Source: an uncultured Actinomycetes bacterium
Lineage (GTDB): Bacteria > Actinomycetota > Actinomycetes > Nanopelagicales > Nanopelagicaceae
DNA: 11,941 bases
NCBI GenBank assembly: GCA_903827345.1
Contig: CAIKID010000103.1
Span: 1-11,941 of the forward strand
Direction: 5' to 3'
Numbering within the stretch: position 1 is the first letter of the stretch; each line of letters opens with the position of its first letter. The notes under the pieces are model-generated. The model worked only from the letters and a program-made list of their open reading frames with translations. It searched no databases and had not been told where the DNA came from. The position numbers and the translations under genes are program-made. Below are positions 1 to 6,415 of this stretch, one piece after another.

Positions 1-2
1 AT

Positions 3-389
3 CTCGAGATCGCTGGGGGATGGCGCTTTTACAGCCACCCGGATCAGGCGCCACTCGTTGAAAAATTTGTGCTCGATGGCCAACAGAGCCGACTCACCCA
101 AGCAGCTCTAGAAACGCTCGCCGTCATCGCCTATCGCCAACCAGTTTCGCGAGCACGCGTCTCAGCGATCCGTGGCGTAAATGTTGAAGCGGTAATGAAG
201 ACGTTGCTCACCCGAGGTTTAGTTGAAGAGCGTGGCGTTGAGCCCGAGAGTGGCGCCATCTTGTATGGAACTACAAGCTTCTTCTTGGAAAAGATTGGCG
301 TGCGGGGGATTGAAGATCTTCCAGCTCTTGCCCCATTCCTCCCTGATATTGATGGACTCGACGAGGTTTTGGCCACGCTCACAGACTGA
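3..389 (+). CDS. scpB: Segregation and condensation protein ScpB, 3' part
   Basis: This is the C-terminal 128 residues of ScpB, the winged-helix kleisin partner that works with ScpA and SMC in chromosome condensation and segregation. The frame is open from the first complete codon at position 3, so the gene starts before the window; the GTG at 69 is internal. Upstream of it the frame reads GGWRFYSHPDQAPLVEKF, typical ScpB sequence. The strongest block is LTQAALETLAVIAYRQPVSR followed by IRGVN and LLTRGLVEE, the second winged-helix domain, and then LYGTT..FLEKIG near the end. The tail after the winged helix is short and acidic. scpA would be expected just upstream. The pairing with the pseudouridine synthase gene downstream is the usual actinobacterial order. 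Identification is firm; only the 5' end is missing. Confidence 0.95.
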   Translation, partial: LEIAGGWRFYSHPDQAPLVEKFVLDGQQSRLTQAALETLAVIAYRQPVSRARVSAIRGVNVEAVMKTLLTRGLVEERGVEPESGAILYGTTSFFLEKIGVRGIEDLPALAPFLPDIDGLDEVLATLTD

Positions 390-482
390 TCTCATTTCCC
401 CTCTCTCTACATACCCTTTAGACTTCCTCTGGACCGTTGAGGTCTGCCACGCCCAGATTGGCCGTGATGATAAGGAGATCAA

Positions 483-1217
483 ATGGCTCTAACCCGCCTT
501 CAGAAAGTTCTCGCGGATGCCGGTATCGCCAGCCGCCGTGCCAGTGAGCAATTGATATTAGATGGCCGCGTAAGTGTTGATGGAGTGCAGATTCTGGAAC
601 TGGGGACGAAAGTTGATCCAGAAATCTCTAAAGTTGAGGTTGATGGTGAGTCAATTTCAACTAAAAAAACTAATGTTTACCTCGCTTTTCATAAACCAGC
701 AGGTGTTTTGTCTACTATGTCTGACCCCGATGGACGCTCCTCGCTAGGAGATTACTTCAAAGATAGAAGTGAGCGGCTCTTCCATGTAGGTCGTTTAGAC
801 CGGGAGAGTGAGGGTTTAATTCTCCTCACAAATGATGGAGATTTAGCCCACCGCGCGACTCATCCCTCATACGGAATGGTGAAGAAATATCTGATTGAAG
901 TTGAAGGTGTTTTGACCAAGGATCAGCTCGCTGAAATTTCCGTTGGTATTCAATTAGAGGATGGTTTAGCTCGGGCGTTGGAGATTAAGACAGTTCGCGA
1001 AATCAATCCCAAGCACTCGTGGGTAGAGATCTCAATTCATGAGGGCCGCTACCACATTGTTCGGAGAATCTTTGAGCACTACGAGCTGCCGGTTCTCAGG
1101 TTGGTTCGAACGGACTTTGGCCCAATAGCCTTGGCAGAGACCGGGGTAGGGCGTTACAGGAAGCTCAATGATGTTGAACTCGGAAACCTGTTTAAGGTTT
1201 TAAAGCTAAATCGATAA
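483..1217 (+). CDS. rluB: RsuA/RluB-family rRNA pseudouridine synthase
   Basis: A 244-residue protein predicted to isomerise a uridine in ribosomal RNA (23S in RluB, 16S in RsuA; the target cannot be told from sequence). Residues 1-60 form an S4 RNA-binding domain (RLQKVLADAGIASRRASEQL at the start). The catalytic domain carries VGRLDRESEGLILLTNDGDL, with the catalytic aspartate at D106. KKYLIEV near 134-140 and GRYHIVRRIF near 188-197 are further family motifs. The ATG at 483 has a good Shine-Dalgarno, AAGGAG, 473-478, four bases upstream. The 93-base gap after scpB holds no gene. By eye the gene is more AT-rich than aroH and tyrA, though its frame and motifs are intact. It ends inside the first copy of the ATCGAT repeat. 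Confidence 0.93.
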   Translation: MALTRLQKVLADAGIASRRASEQLILDGRVSVDGVQILELGTKVDPEISKVEVDGESISTKKTNVYLAFHKPAGVLSTMSDPDGRSSLGDYFKDRSERLFHVGRLDRESEGLILLTNDGDLAHRATHPSYGMVKKYLIEVEGVLTKDQLAEISVGIQLEDGLARALEIKTVREINPKHSWVEISIHEGRYHIVRRIFEHYELPVLRLVRTDFGPIALAETGVGRYRKLNDVELGNLFKVLKLNR

Positions 1218-1250
1218 TAGCCAGACTAAAATAGCTGTTTATCGATTTTA
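1208..1250 (+). terminator. Possible terminator hairpin at end of rluB
   Basis: The first repeat pair starts in the last codons of rluB. As RNA it would form a 10-base-pair stem plus three more pairs beyond a bulge, closing a loop of about 12 bases, and it ends in UUUUA. The stem is AU-rich and the U run short, so termination is only a possibility. Confidence 0.3.
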
Positions 1251-1326
1251 CCCCTTATGTCAAAGTGATTAAATAGCGTTTTATCGATATTATTGCGCCC
1301 AATATGCTGTAAATTATCGATAAAAC
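1208..1326. repeat. Four-copy ATCGAT repeat cluster as two inverted-repeat pairs
   Basis: The hexamer ATCGAT occurs at 1210, 1241, 1283 and 1316. Flanking bases are conserved too, so the copies fall in orientation minus, plus, plus, minus. Copies 1 and 2 form a perfect 10-base inverted repeat (1208-1217 with 1239-1248), extended by AGC/GCT across a small bulge. Copies 3 and 4 form a perfect 12-base inverted repeat (1278-1289 with 1315-1326) that encloses a smaller hairpin, TATTG-CGCC-CAATA, at 1291-1304. Copies 2 and 3 are also direct repeats: 1228-1250 and 1270-1292 agree at 19 of 23 bases. The cluster fills the first half of an AT-rich gap. It could be an operator array, a REP-like element or a transcription end site; the sequence alone does not decide. 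Confidence 0.7.
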
Positions 1327-1464
1327 TATATAAACAACGCAATCAGATTATCCTGCACTCCAAAGTCGACATTCTGTAATATCTATAAATGTGTAAATAT
1401 AATAATCAATGAATAGTTTTAACGGCAATGTGTGAGTCGCCAGCCAGACCGGGTTAGGAAACTG

Positions 1465-1477
1465 TAGGCTGGGCGCA
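1465..1477 (+). promoter_or_regulatory. Candidate -10 box for a leaderless aroH transcript
   Basis: TAGGCT at 1465-1470 fits the actinobacterial TANNNT -10 form and ends six bases before the ATG at 1477, so transcription could begin at the A of the start codon. No Shine-Dalgarno lies at a normal distance. I found no convincing -35. An alternative -10, TATAAT at 1398-1403, lies further upstream, also without a good -35. Confidence 0.35.
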
Positions 1478-1839
1478 TGAGAGTTCGGGCAATTCGCGGT
1501 GCGACACAGTTAAGGATGGATGACCAGGATGAGATGGCTGCTGCCGTCATCGAACTTCTCGCAGAGCTCTTCGAGAAGAATGGGTTGGTCAAGGAGGATC
1601 TCATCTCGATTCTCTTCACTTCGACGCCAGATCTGATCTGTGATTTTCCAGCCGCCGCGGCGCGAAAGCTAGATCTTGGCGATATTCCTTTGATCTGCGC
1701 CCAAGAGATTCAAGTGCCGGGAGCGCTCCCGCTGGTGGTCCGAGTGATGATTCACGCTTATTCCGAGAGATCGCATGGCGAGATTAAGCACATATATAAA
1801 CGCGGCGCTGAGGTTCTCCGCCGAGATATCGCTCAATAG
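1477..1839 (+). CDS. aroH: Chorismate mutase, AroH type
   Basis: A 120-residue monofunctional chorismate mutase of the AroH fold, which converts chorismate to prephenate in the cytoplasm. Full length matches the family (about 115-127). Active-site residues known from the Bacillus subtilis enzyme can all be placed: R7 in RAIRGAT, R63 in AAARKL, C74 and E77 in LICAQE, R89 in VVRV and Y107 in KHIY. The TPDL..DFPA block at 50-59 is also typical. The ATG at 1477 begins exactly at the conserved N-terminus and has no ribosome binding site, which suits a leaderless message. The stop codon overlaps the tyrA GTG by one base, so the enzyme and the next step of the pathway are probably translated together. 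Its product is the substrate of TyrA. Confidence 0.95.
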   Translation: MRVRAIRGATQLRMDDQDEMAAAVIELLAELFEKNGLVKEDLISILFTSTPDLICDFPAAAARKLDLGDIPLICAQEIQVPGALPLVVRVMIHAYSERSHGEIKHIYKRGAEVLRRDIAQ

Positions 1840-2915
1840 TGCAGACTTTTGCGCAGGTTCGGGTGGTAGGAGCGGGGCTCATCGGAACATCCATTGCGCT
1901 GGGACTTAAGCAGGCTGGATATACGGTCTCCGTTGATGATGAAGATCCAGAAGCTGAGGGGATCGCGCAATCTCTCATTGGCCAATCAGGTGAGGGATCG
2001 AGTCCAGAGCTAATTGTCATTGCAACCCCGATTTCCAGCATTTCCGCCTTAGTCCGGAGCTACGCAACTCAATACCCTCGAGCGATAGTTATGGATATAG
2101 GTGGTTTAAAGTCTGAAGTTGTAGCAGAGATCGATAAGTTTTCAGAGGTATCTTCACGCTTCTGCTCCACCCATCCCATGGCGGGACGAGAGATCTCCGG
2201 GGGGCTGGCAGCGCGCGGCGACCTCTTTGAGGGTCGAATCTGGATTTATACCCCTAGCTCGATTAGCTCCGCTCTTGCTGTAGAGCGCGCACTGGAAATT
2301 ATCGATGTATTAGGTGGGAAGGCGGTACTTCTCACTGCGAAAGAGCATGATCAAGCGATCGCCGGAATCTCACATCTGCCGCAGATTGTTAGCTCGCTAC
2401 TTTCGGCAACGCTCATCGATATTTCAGATCGCGATATCGGTCTAGCGGGGCAGGGGTTGAAAGATGTCTCCAGATTGGCCGCCTCTAACTCTGAACTCTG
2501 GTCTGAACTGCTCCATGCCAATAGCCGGGCCGTGCTGGAGTATTTGGAAATATTGTCAAAACACCTTGATGATTTATCGACTTCTCTACAAAACGATGAT
2601 TTGCGCAAGACGAAAGAGATTCTTGAACTGGGCCGTGAGAATCATGCCCGCATCCCAGGAAAGCACGGTGGGAAGAAGCGTGATTACTGGTACCTGCCCA
2701 TCATTATCGCCGATAAACCGGGGCAGTTGGCGAAGATATTTGATGCCTGTGCATTGGTCTCAGCGAACGTCGAAGATTTAACTATTGAACATACCCCAGG
2801 ACAGGAAAGTGGCCTTGTAACACTTGCCCTTTCGAAAGCAGACTCAGTGAAGGTCTACGAACAGCTGATCAACGATGGCTGGCGCGTGCAGCAACCGCGG
2901 GAATCGATCGGTTGA
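1839..2915 (+). CDS. tyrA: Prephenate dehydrogenase with C-terminal ACT domain
   Basis: A 358-residue TyrA predicted to oxidise and decarboxylate prephenate to 4-hydroxyphenylpyruvate with NAD, on the route to tyrosine. The N-terminal Rossmann domain has GAGLIG at 11-16. The helical catalytic domain carries STHPMAG, with H112, and ISHLPQ, with H179, followed by GLKDVSRLAASNSELW at 206-221. From about residue 285 there is an ACT domain (LPIIIADKPGQLAKIF onward), the usual site of amino-acid feedback, probably by tyrosine. The start is GTG in the TAGTG overlap with aroH; there is no good Shine-Dalgarno, so translation likely depends on coupling. The activity could also be toward arogenate, as TyrA proteins vary in this and the motifs do not separate them. 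Confidence 0.93.
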   Translation: MQTFAQVRVVGAGLIGTSIALGLKQAGYTVSVDDEDPEAEGIAQSLIGQSGEGSSPELIVIATPISSISALVRSYATQYPRAIVMDIGGLKSEVVAEIDKFSEVSSRFCSTHPMAGREISGGLAARGDLFEGRIWIYTPSSISSALAVERALEIIDVLGGKAVLLTAKEHDQAIAGISHLPQIVSSLLSATLIDISDRDIGLAGQGLKDVSRLAASNSELWSELLHANSRAVLEYLEILSKHLDDLSTSLQNDDLRKTKEILELGRENHARIPGKHGGKKRDYWYLPIIIADKPGQLAKIFDACALVSANVEDLTIEHTPGQESGLVTLALSKADSVKVYEQLINDGWRVQQPRESIG

Positions 2916-2927
2916 GGAAATCTGCCG

Positions 2928-2942
2928 AACGCTTTAAGCGTT
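2928..2942. promoter_or_regulatory. Perfect 7-1-7 palindrome upstream of cmk-der
   Basis: AACGCTT-T-AAGCGTT lies in the 38-base gap between tyrA and cmk-der, ending 11 bases before the ATG at 2954. As DNA it is an operator-like dyad. As RNA it would fold into a 5-pair stem with loop UUUAA just before the weak AAGG ribosome binding site. Its function is unknown. Confidence 0.45.
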
Positions 2943-2953
2943 AAGGTACTCAT

Positions 2954-4930
2954 ATGTCGACCGTCGTAATAGCAATAGATGGTCCAAGTGGATCAGGAAA
3001 ATCGTCCACCGCCCGCGCAGTAGCTCAACGCGCCAATTGGCAGTATCTCGATACCGGTGCGCTTTACCGCGCAGTTACCTGGTTCGCTCTCAGGGAGGGT
3101 TTGACCGATCCCAAGGAAGTAGTCGAGCGCGTAATTCTCGAAGAGATAGTTTTTGATGGTGACCCCATTGAGCCTCGGATCTTTATCGGCGAAATGGATA
3201 TCACTGCAGACATTCGCTCGGCTCGGGTAACAGATCAGGTTTCAATCTTCTCTGCGTATCCAGAGGTACGTTCCTATCTACTTGGAATCCAGCAGAGGTT
3301 TATCGATGAGGCCCCACACGGGATTGTCGTCGAAGGCCGGGATATTGGAACTGTTGTTGCCCCCGACGCCCCCCTAAAAATCTTCCTCTACGCCGATCTA
3401 CAGCAGCGCGCCTTGCGCCGCGAACGCGAGTTAACCGATCCCACCTCTACCGATGAGGTATCTCAGTCACTGCAAGATCGGGATCTGATTGACTCGACCC
3501 GGAAGATTTCACCGTTGCGTATGGCAGATGACGCTCTAGAAATTGACTCCACCTTGCTCGACCTCCCAGAAGTTGTAGATGTGATTTGGCAATGGGCTAA
3601 GGAACGATCGCTCCTGGGGTTGCCTAAGGTAGCAATTATTGGCCGTCCCAATGTTGGAAAGTCGACGCTAGTAAATCGAATTATCGGTCGCCGCGAGGCC
3701 ATCGTTGAAGACACCCCCGGAGTTACACGCGACCGCGTTAAATATGAGGCGGAGTGGAACGGAAGAACTTTCGTTTTGATTGATACGGGAGGCTGGGAGG
3801 TCAAGCCCGAAGGCATCTCTGAGAAGATTACAGCTGGCGCAGAGATGGCGATCGCAGAAGCCGATGTCGTGCTCTTCGTAGTAGATGCGCAAGTAGGAGC
3901 TCTCGATGAAGACTCTTCGCTCCTCGCACTTCTCCGCAGATCAAAGAAGAAGACCATCTTGGTTGCCAACAAGGTCGACGGTTTGAATGAAGAGCAGAAC
4001 GCGCACGCACTCTGGAACTTAGGTTTGGGGGAGCCGCGCTTTGTCTCGGCGTTACACGGTCGTGGTTCCGGTGATCTCCTGGATTATCTCGTTCAAGAAT
4101 TGCCCGAAGTTGGTTCTGAACTTCCCGATGATGGATTTCGTCGTATCGCAATCGTTGGACGTCCGAACGTTGGAAAATCGAGTCTCTTAAATGCCCTTGC
4201 CGGAGAATCACGAGTGCTTGTCGATGATGTAGCAGGAACGACTCGCGATCCAGTAGATGAACTCATCGAACTTGGTGGAGACACCTGGCGCTTTATTGAT
4301 ACCGCTGGAATTCGCAAGCGTGCAATTCACGACAGTGGTACTGACTACTACGCCAGTTTGCGAACTGCGGCGGCCCTTGATCGAGCAGAGGTTGCTGTAA
4401 TAGTTATTGATGCATCACTTCCACTCACCGAGCAAGATCTACGTATTGTCACGATGGCTGAAGAGGCGGGACGCGCCATGGTGCTCGTCATGAACAAGTG
4501 GGATGTTGTCGATGATGAACGGCGCGAACAACTCGATAAAGAGTTGGAGCGCAATCTCGAACGTTATCCGTGGGCACAGCGCGTAAACCTTTCGGCTAAG
4601 ACCGGCTGGCACAGGGATCGGCTTGCTCCAGCGCTGCGTACAGCGTTGCGAAGCTGGGAGAAGCGTGTCCCCACTGCAAAACTCAATGCCTTCCTTGGGG
4701 CGCTTGTATCGGCTACTCCACCACCTGTTCGCGGCGGCAAGCAACCGAAGATTCGCTTTGCTACCCAGGCGACTATTGCTCCACCGAAGTTTGTAGTGTT
4801 CTCTAGCGAATGGGTTGAACCGAGTTATCGCAGGTTTATTGAACGCCGTCTCCGTGAAGAATTTGGCTTTGAGGGTACCCCGGTTGAGGTATCGATCAAG
4901 GTCCGGGAACGGGAAGAAAGAAAGTACTAA
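2954..4930 (+). CDS. cmk-der: Cytidylate kinase fused to ribosome-assembly GTPase Der
   Basis: A 658-residue bifunctional protein. Residues 1-219 are CMP/dCMP kinase, with P-loop GPSGSGKSS (10-18), YLDTGALYRA (31-40) and GRDIGTVV (128-135). Residues 222-658 are Der (EngA), a double GTPase needed for 50S ribosome assembly. Its first G domain has GRPNVGKS (231-238), DTGG (277-280) and NKVD (339-342). The second has GRPNVGKS (402-409), DTAG (449-452) and NKWD (514-517), and a KH-like domain runs from about 570. All nucleotide-binding motifs are intact in both parts. The kinase ends at WQWAKERSLLG and Der begins at LPKVAIIG with almost no linker. This fusion is known in several actinobacteria, while mycobacteria keep two adjacent genes. 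The ATG at 2954 starts right at the kinase beta strand. The ribosome binding site (AAGG) is weak. Confidence 0.96.
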   Translation: MSTVVIAIDGPSGSGKSSTARAVAQRANWQYLDTGALYRAVTWFALREGLTDPKEVVERVILEEIVFDGDPIEPRIFIGEMDITADIRSARVTDQVSIFSAYPEVRSYLLGIQQRFIDEAPHGIVVEGRDIGTVVAPDAPLKIFLYADLQQRALRRERELTDPTSTDEVSQSLQDRDLIDSTRKISPLRMADDALEIDSTLLDLPEVVDVIWQWAKERSLLGLPKVAIIGRPNVGKSTLVNRIIGRREAIVEDTPGVTRDRVKYEAEWNGRTFVLIDTGGWEVKPEGISEKITAGAEMAIAEADVVLFVVDAQVGALDEDSSLLALLRRSKKKTILVANKVDGLNEEQNAHALWNLGLGEPRFVSALHGRGSGDLLDYLVQELPEVGSELPDDGFRRIAIVGRPNVGKSSLLNALAGESRVLVDDVAGTTRDPVDELIELGGDTWRFIDTAGIRKRAIHDSGTDYYASLRTAAALDRAEVAVIVIDASLPLTEQDLRIVTMAEEAGRAMVLVMNKWDVVDDERREQLDKELERNLERYPWAQRVNLSAKTGWHRDRLAPALRTALRSWEKRVPTAKLNAFLGALVSATPPPVRGGKQPKIRFATQATIAPPKFVVFSSEWVEPSYRRFIERRLREEFGFEGTPVEVSIKVREREERKY

Positions 4931-5500
4931 ATGCAGATTTCGCGCCGGGAAGTTTTAACTATTCCGAATGGATTGACCCTGATCCGCGCGTGCGGGATTC
5001 CGCTCTTTCTCTGGCTCCTCCTTGGCGAAAATCTCAAGGGATGGAGCTATATCGTTCTTGGCTTGGGGGCTGCCACAGATTACTTTGACGGGAAGGTCGC
5101 TCGCTGGTTACACCAGGAATCAAAACTAGGTGCCGCGATGGATCCGACCATTGATCGCCTTTATATAGCGGCGACCGTCATCGCGTTGGCGTTAAAGCAT
5201 TACATCCCGTGGTGGATGGTGGCAGTTCTTGCTGCTCGCGATATTTACATGGCTCTTCTATTAGCAACCTACAGACAGCGCACGGGAAAAGTATTCTCCG
5301 TCACCTTTTTGGGCAAGATGGCTACCTTTAACCTTTTATACGCCTTCCCATTCCTCTTGTTGAGTAGCCCAAGTAACTGGGGTGTATTTGCTCATTCATT
5401 TGGATGGGGGTTTGCGATATGGGGGATAGGGTTGTACCTTCTAGCTGCAGTAGATTATTCAAGAATTGCCGCGTCCGAGCAGAGGAGAAAGTATGTCTAG
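4931..5500 (+). CDS. CDP-alcohol phosphatidyltransferase (PgsA-like membrane enzyme)
   Basis: A 189-residue integral membrane protein that would transfer a phosphatidyl group from CDP-diacylglycerol to an alcohol. The family signature DxxDGxxAR-x8-Gx3Dx3D is complete: D50, D53, G54, A57, R58, G67, D71 and D75. About six hydrophobic segments are visible, near 14-31, 37-49, 76-92, 93-111, 126-145 and 150-174. Length and position next to gcvH fit mycobacterial PgsA2 (Rv1822); glycerol-3-phosphate is the likely acceptor, but cardiolipin or inositol-phosphate synthesis cannot be excluded. The ATG directly follows the cmk-der stop codon with no spacer, and the gene's end overlaps gcvH by 8 bases, so it sits inside a translationally coupled run. 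A purine-rich GGAAGAAAG in the end of cmk-der may serve as ribosome binding site. Confidence 0.9.
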   Translation: MQISRREVLTIPNGLTLIRACGIPLFLWLLLGENLKGWSYIVLGLGAATDYFDGKVARWLHQESKLGAAMDPTIDRLYIAATVIALALKHYIPWWMVAVLAARDIYMALLLATYRQRTGKVFSVTFLGKMATFNLLYAFPFLLLSSPSNWGVFAHSFGWGFAIWGIGLYLLAAVDYSRIAASEQRRKYV

Positions 5501-5870
5501 CATCCCAGCAGATTTGAAATACACAAAGGAGCACGAGTGGGTTCGCGAGAGTTCAGCGACCACCTTCCAGATTGGTATTACTGATTTTGCACAAGGTGCC
5601 CTCGGAGACATCGTTTACATCCAACTCCCGAAGGTTGGCCAGAGCGTCAAGGCTGGCGAAGTATGTGGCGAAGTGGAATCAACGAAATCGGTATCAGAGA
5701 TTTATTCGCCTCTTACTGGAATCGTCAAATCTGTCAATCCTGCACTAGATGCCAACCCCGAATTGCTCAACCAAGATCCTTACACGGCAGGGTGGATTGC
5801 AGAGATTGAGATTTCTGCGCCGGCATCTGATCTGCTCTCCAGCGCGGAGTATGAAGCCCTCACCGCTTGA
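5493..5870 (+). CDS. gcvH: Glycine cleavage system H protein
   Basis: A 125-residue lipoyl carrier that shuttles the aminomethyl group between the P, T and L proteins of the glycine cleavage system. The lipoylated lysine is K65 in VESTKSVSEIYSP. Other family blocks are YTKEHEWV (10-17), ITDFAQGALGDIVYIQLP (29-46) and the C-terminal NQDPYTAGWI (93-102). The ATG at 5493 is chosen over the in-frame TTG at 5466 because it has AGGAG at 5483-5487 and gives the standard MxxIPADLKYT start. The gene overlaps the phosphatidyltransferase by 8 bases. Lipoylation enzymes and GcvT are not in the window. The separate placement of gcvP, four genes later, is typical of actinobacteria. Confidence 0.97.
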   Translation: MSSIPADLKYTKEHEWVRESSATTFQIGITDFAQGALGDIVYIQLPKVGQSVKAGEVCGEVESTKSVSEIYSPLTGIVKSVNPALDANPELLNQDPYTAGWIAEIEISAPASDLLSSAEYEALTA

Positions 5871-5895
5871 TTTTTCTGCAGGCGATCAATAGTGT
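5867..5895 (+). promoter_or_regulatory. Candidate promoter for garA-ftsR
   Basis: TTGATT (5867-5872) and TAGTGT (5890-5895) are separated by 17 bases, a good fit to -35 and TANNNT -10 boxes of the main sigma factor. The -35 overlaps the gcvH stop codon. Transcription would start near 5902, leaving a leader of about 50 bases. This suggests garA can be expressed apart from gcvH. Confidence 0.35.
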
Positions 5896-5913
5896 CAGCC
5901 TCTAGTCAAGATA

Positions 5914-5938
5914 GAGATTGAGGGTTAATCTCGGTCTC
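5914..5938 (+). promoter_or_regulatory. Hairpin touching the garA ribosome binding site
   Basis: GAGATTGAG (5914-5922) and CTCGGTCTC (5930-5938) pair over nine positions as RNA, with two U-G wobbles and a 7-base loop. The stem ends directly before AAAGGAGGGGG (5939-5949), the very strong Shine-Dalgarno of garA. There is no U tract, so it is not a typical terminator. It could modulate ribosome access or be a DNA dyad for a regulator. Confidence 0.4.
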
Positions 5939-5953
5939 AAAGGAGGGGGAGAA

Positions 5954-6415
5954 GTGAACGATTCAAAAGCTCCCGAAGATCCTGCGAAGCCTGATCTCAC
6001 CTCAACCATTCACCTATCCGCACTTCGATCGGTTCCAAAACCCCGCCCACTCGAAGAGATATTTTCAGTCTTATCGCTAGAAGAGCGAGAAATCGTAAGT
6101 CAGTTACCACAACGTTCAGCGATGCTAATCGTTATTGCCGGACCAAATAAAGGTGCACGTTTTCTCATAGATTCTGATGAAACATTTATTGGCCGAGATC
6201 CAAAAAGTGAGATCTTTTTGGATGATGTCACGGTTTCACGAAAGCACGCCAAGATCTCTCGTTCAGTGCAGGGAGATTTTCAAGTTGTAGATCTAGGAAG
6301 TCTCAACGGCAGTTACCTCAATGCACATCAAGTACAAGAGTCGAGGTTGGCCATCGGAGACGAGATTCAAATTGGAAAATTCAGATTGACATATTTCAGG
6401 GGGAGGGCGAACTAA
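5954..6415 (+). CDS. garA: FHA-domain metabolic regulator, GarA/OdhI type
   Basis: A 153-residue phosphothreonine-binding protein. In mycobacteria and corynebacteria, unphosphorylated GarA/OdhI binds and inhibits 2-oxoglutarate dehydrogenase, and GarA also controls glutamate enzymes; phosphorylation by Ser/Thr kinases makes the FHA domain bind its own tail and releases the targets. The FHA domain spans about 57-150: IGRDPKSEIFLDDVTVSRKHA (R81, S95 and H98 are ligand-binding positions) and DLGSLNGSYLN (N118). The flexible N-terminus holds DLTSTIHL (14-21), matching the ETTS phosphorylation motif of GarA, but the first threonine is leucine here. GTG at 5954 is chosen because AGGAGG ends seven bases upstream; an in-frame TTG at 5918 lies inside the hairpin. 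The stop overlaps the next gene by one base. Family assignment is firm; the targets are inferred. Confidence 0.92.
   Translation: MNDSKAPEDPAKPDLTSTIHLSALRSVPKPRPLEEIFSVLSLEEREIVSQLPQRSAMLIVIAGPNKGARFLIDSDETFIGRDPKSEIFLDDVTVSRKHAKISRSVQGDFQVVDLGSLNGSYLNAHQVQESRLAIGDEIQIGKFRLTYFRGRAN

Noticed and set aside
223..492. 89-codon plus-strand frame across the scpB-rluB gap
   Set aside because: It overlaps the end of scpB in another frame, lacks a ribosome binding site and has no recognisable motif.
1208..1326. CRISPR-like array
   Set aside because: The repeats are short, differ in orientation and have AT-rich gaps of unequal size (31, 42 and 33 between centres), with no cas genes.
3463..3972. 169-codon open frame on the minus strand
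   Set aside because: It lies fully opposite cmk-der, whose kinase and GTPase motifs are intact, and its sequence is serine- and arginine-rich low-complexity typical of an antisense frame.
5466..5492. TTG start for gcvH, adding nine residues
   Set aside because: The ATG at 5493 has a proper Shine-Dalgarno and matches the family N-terminus; the extension would lengthen the overlap with the upstream gene.
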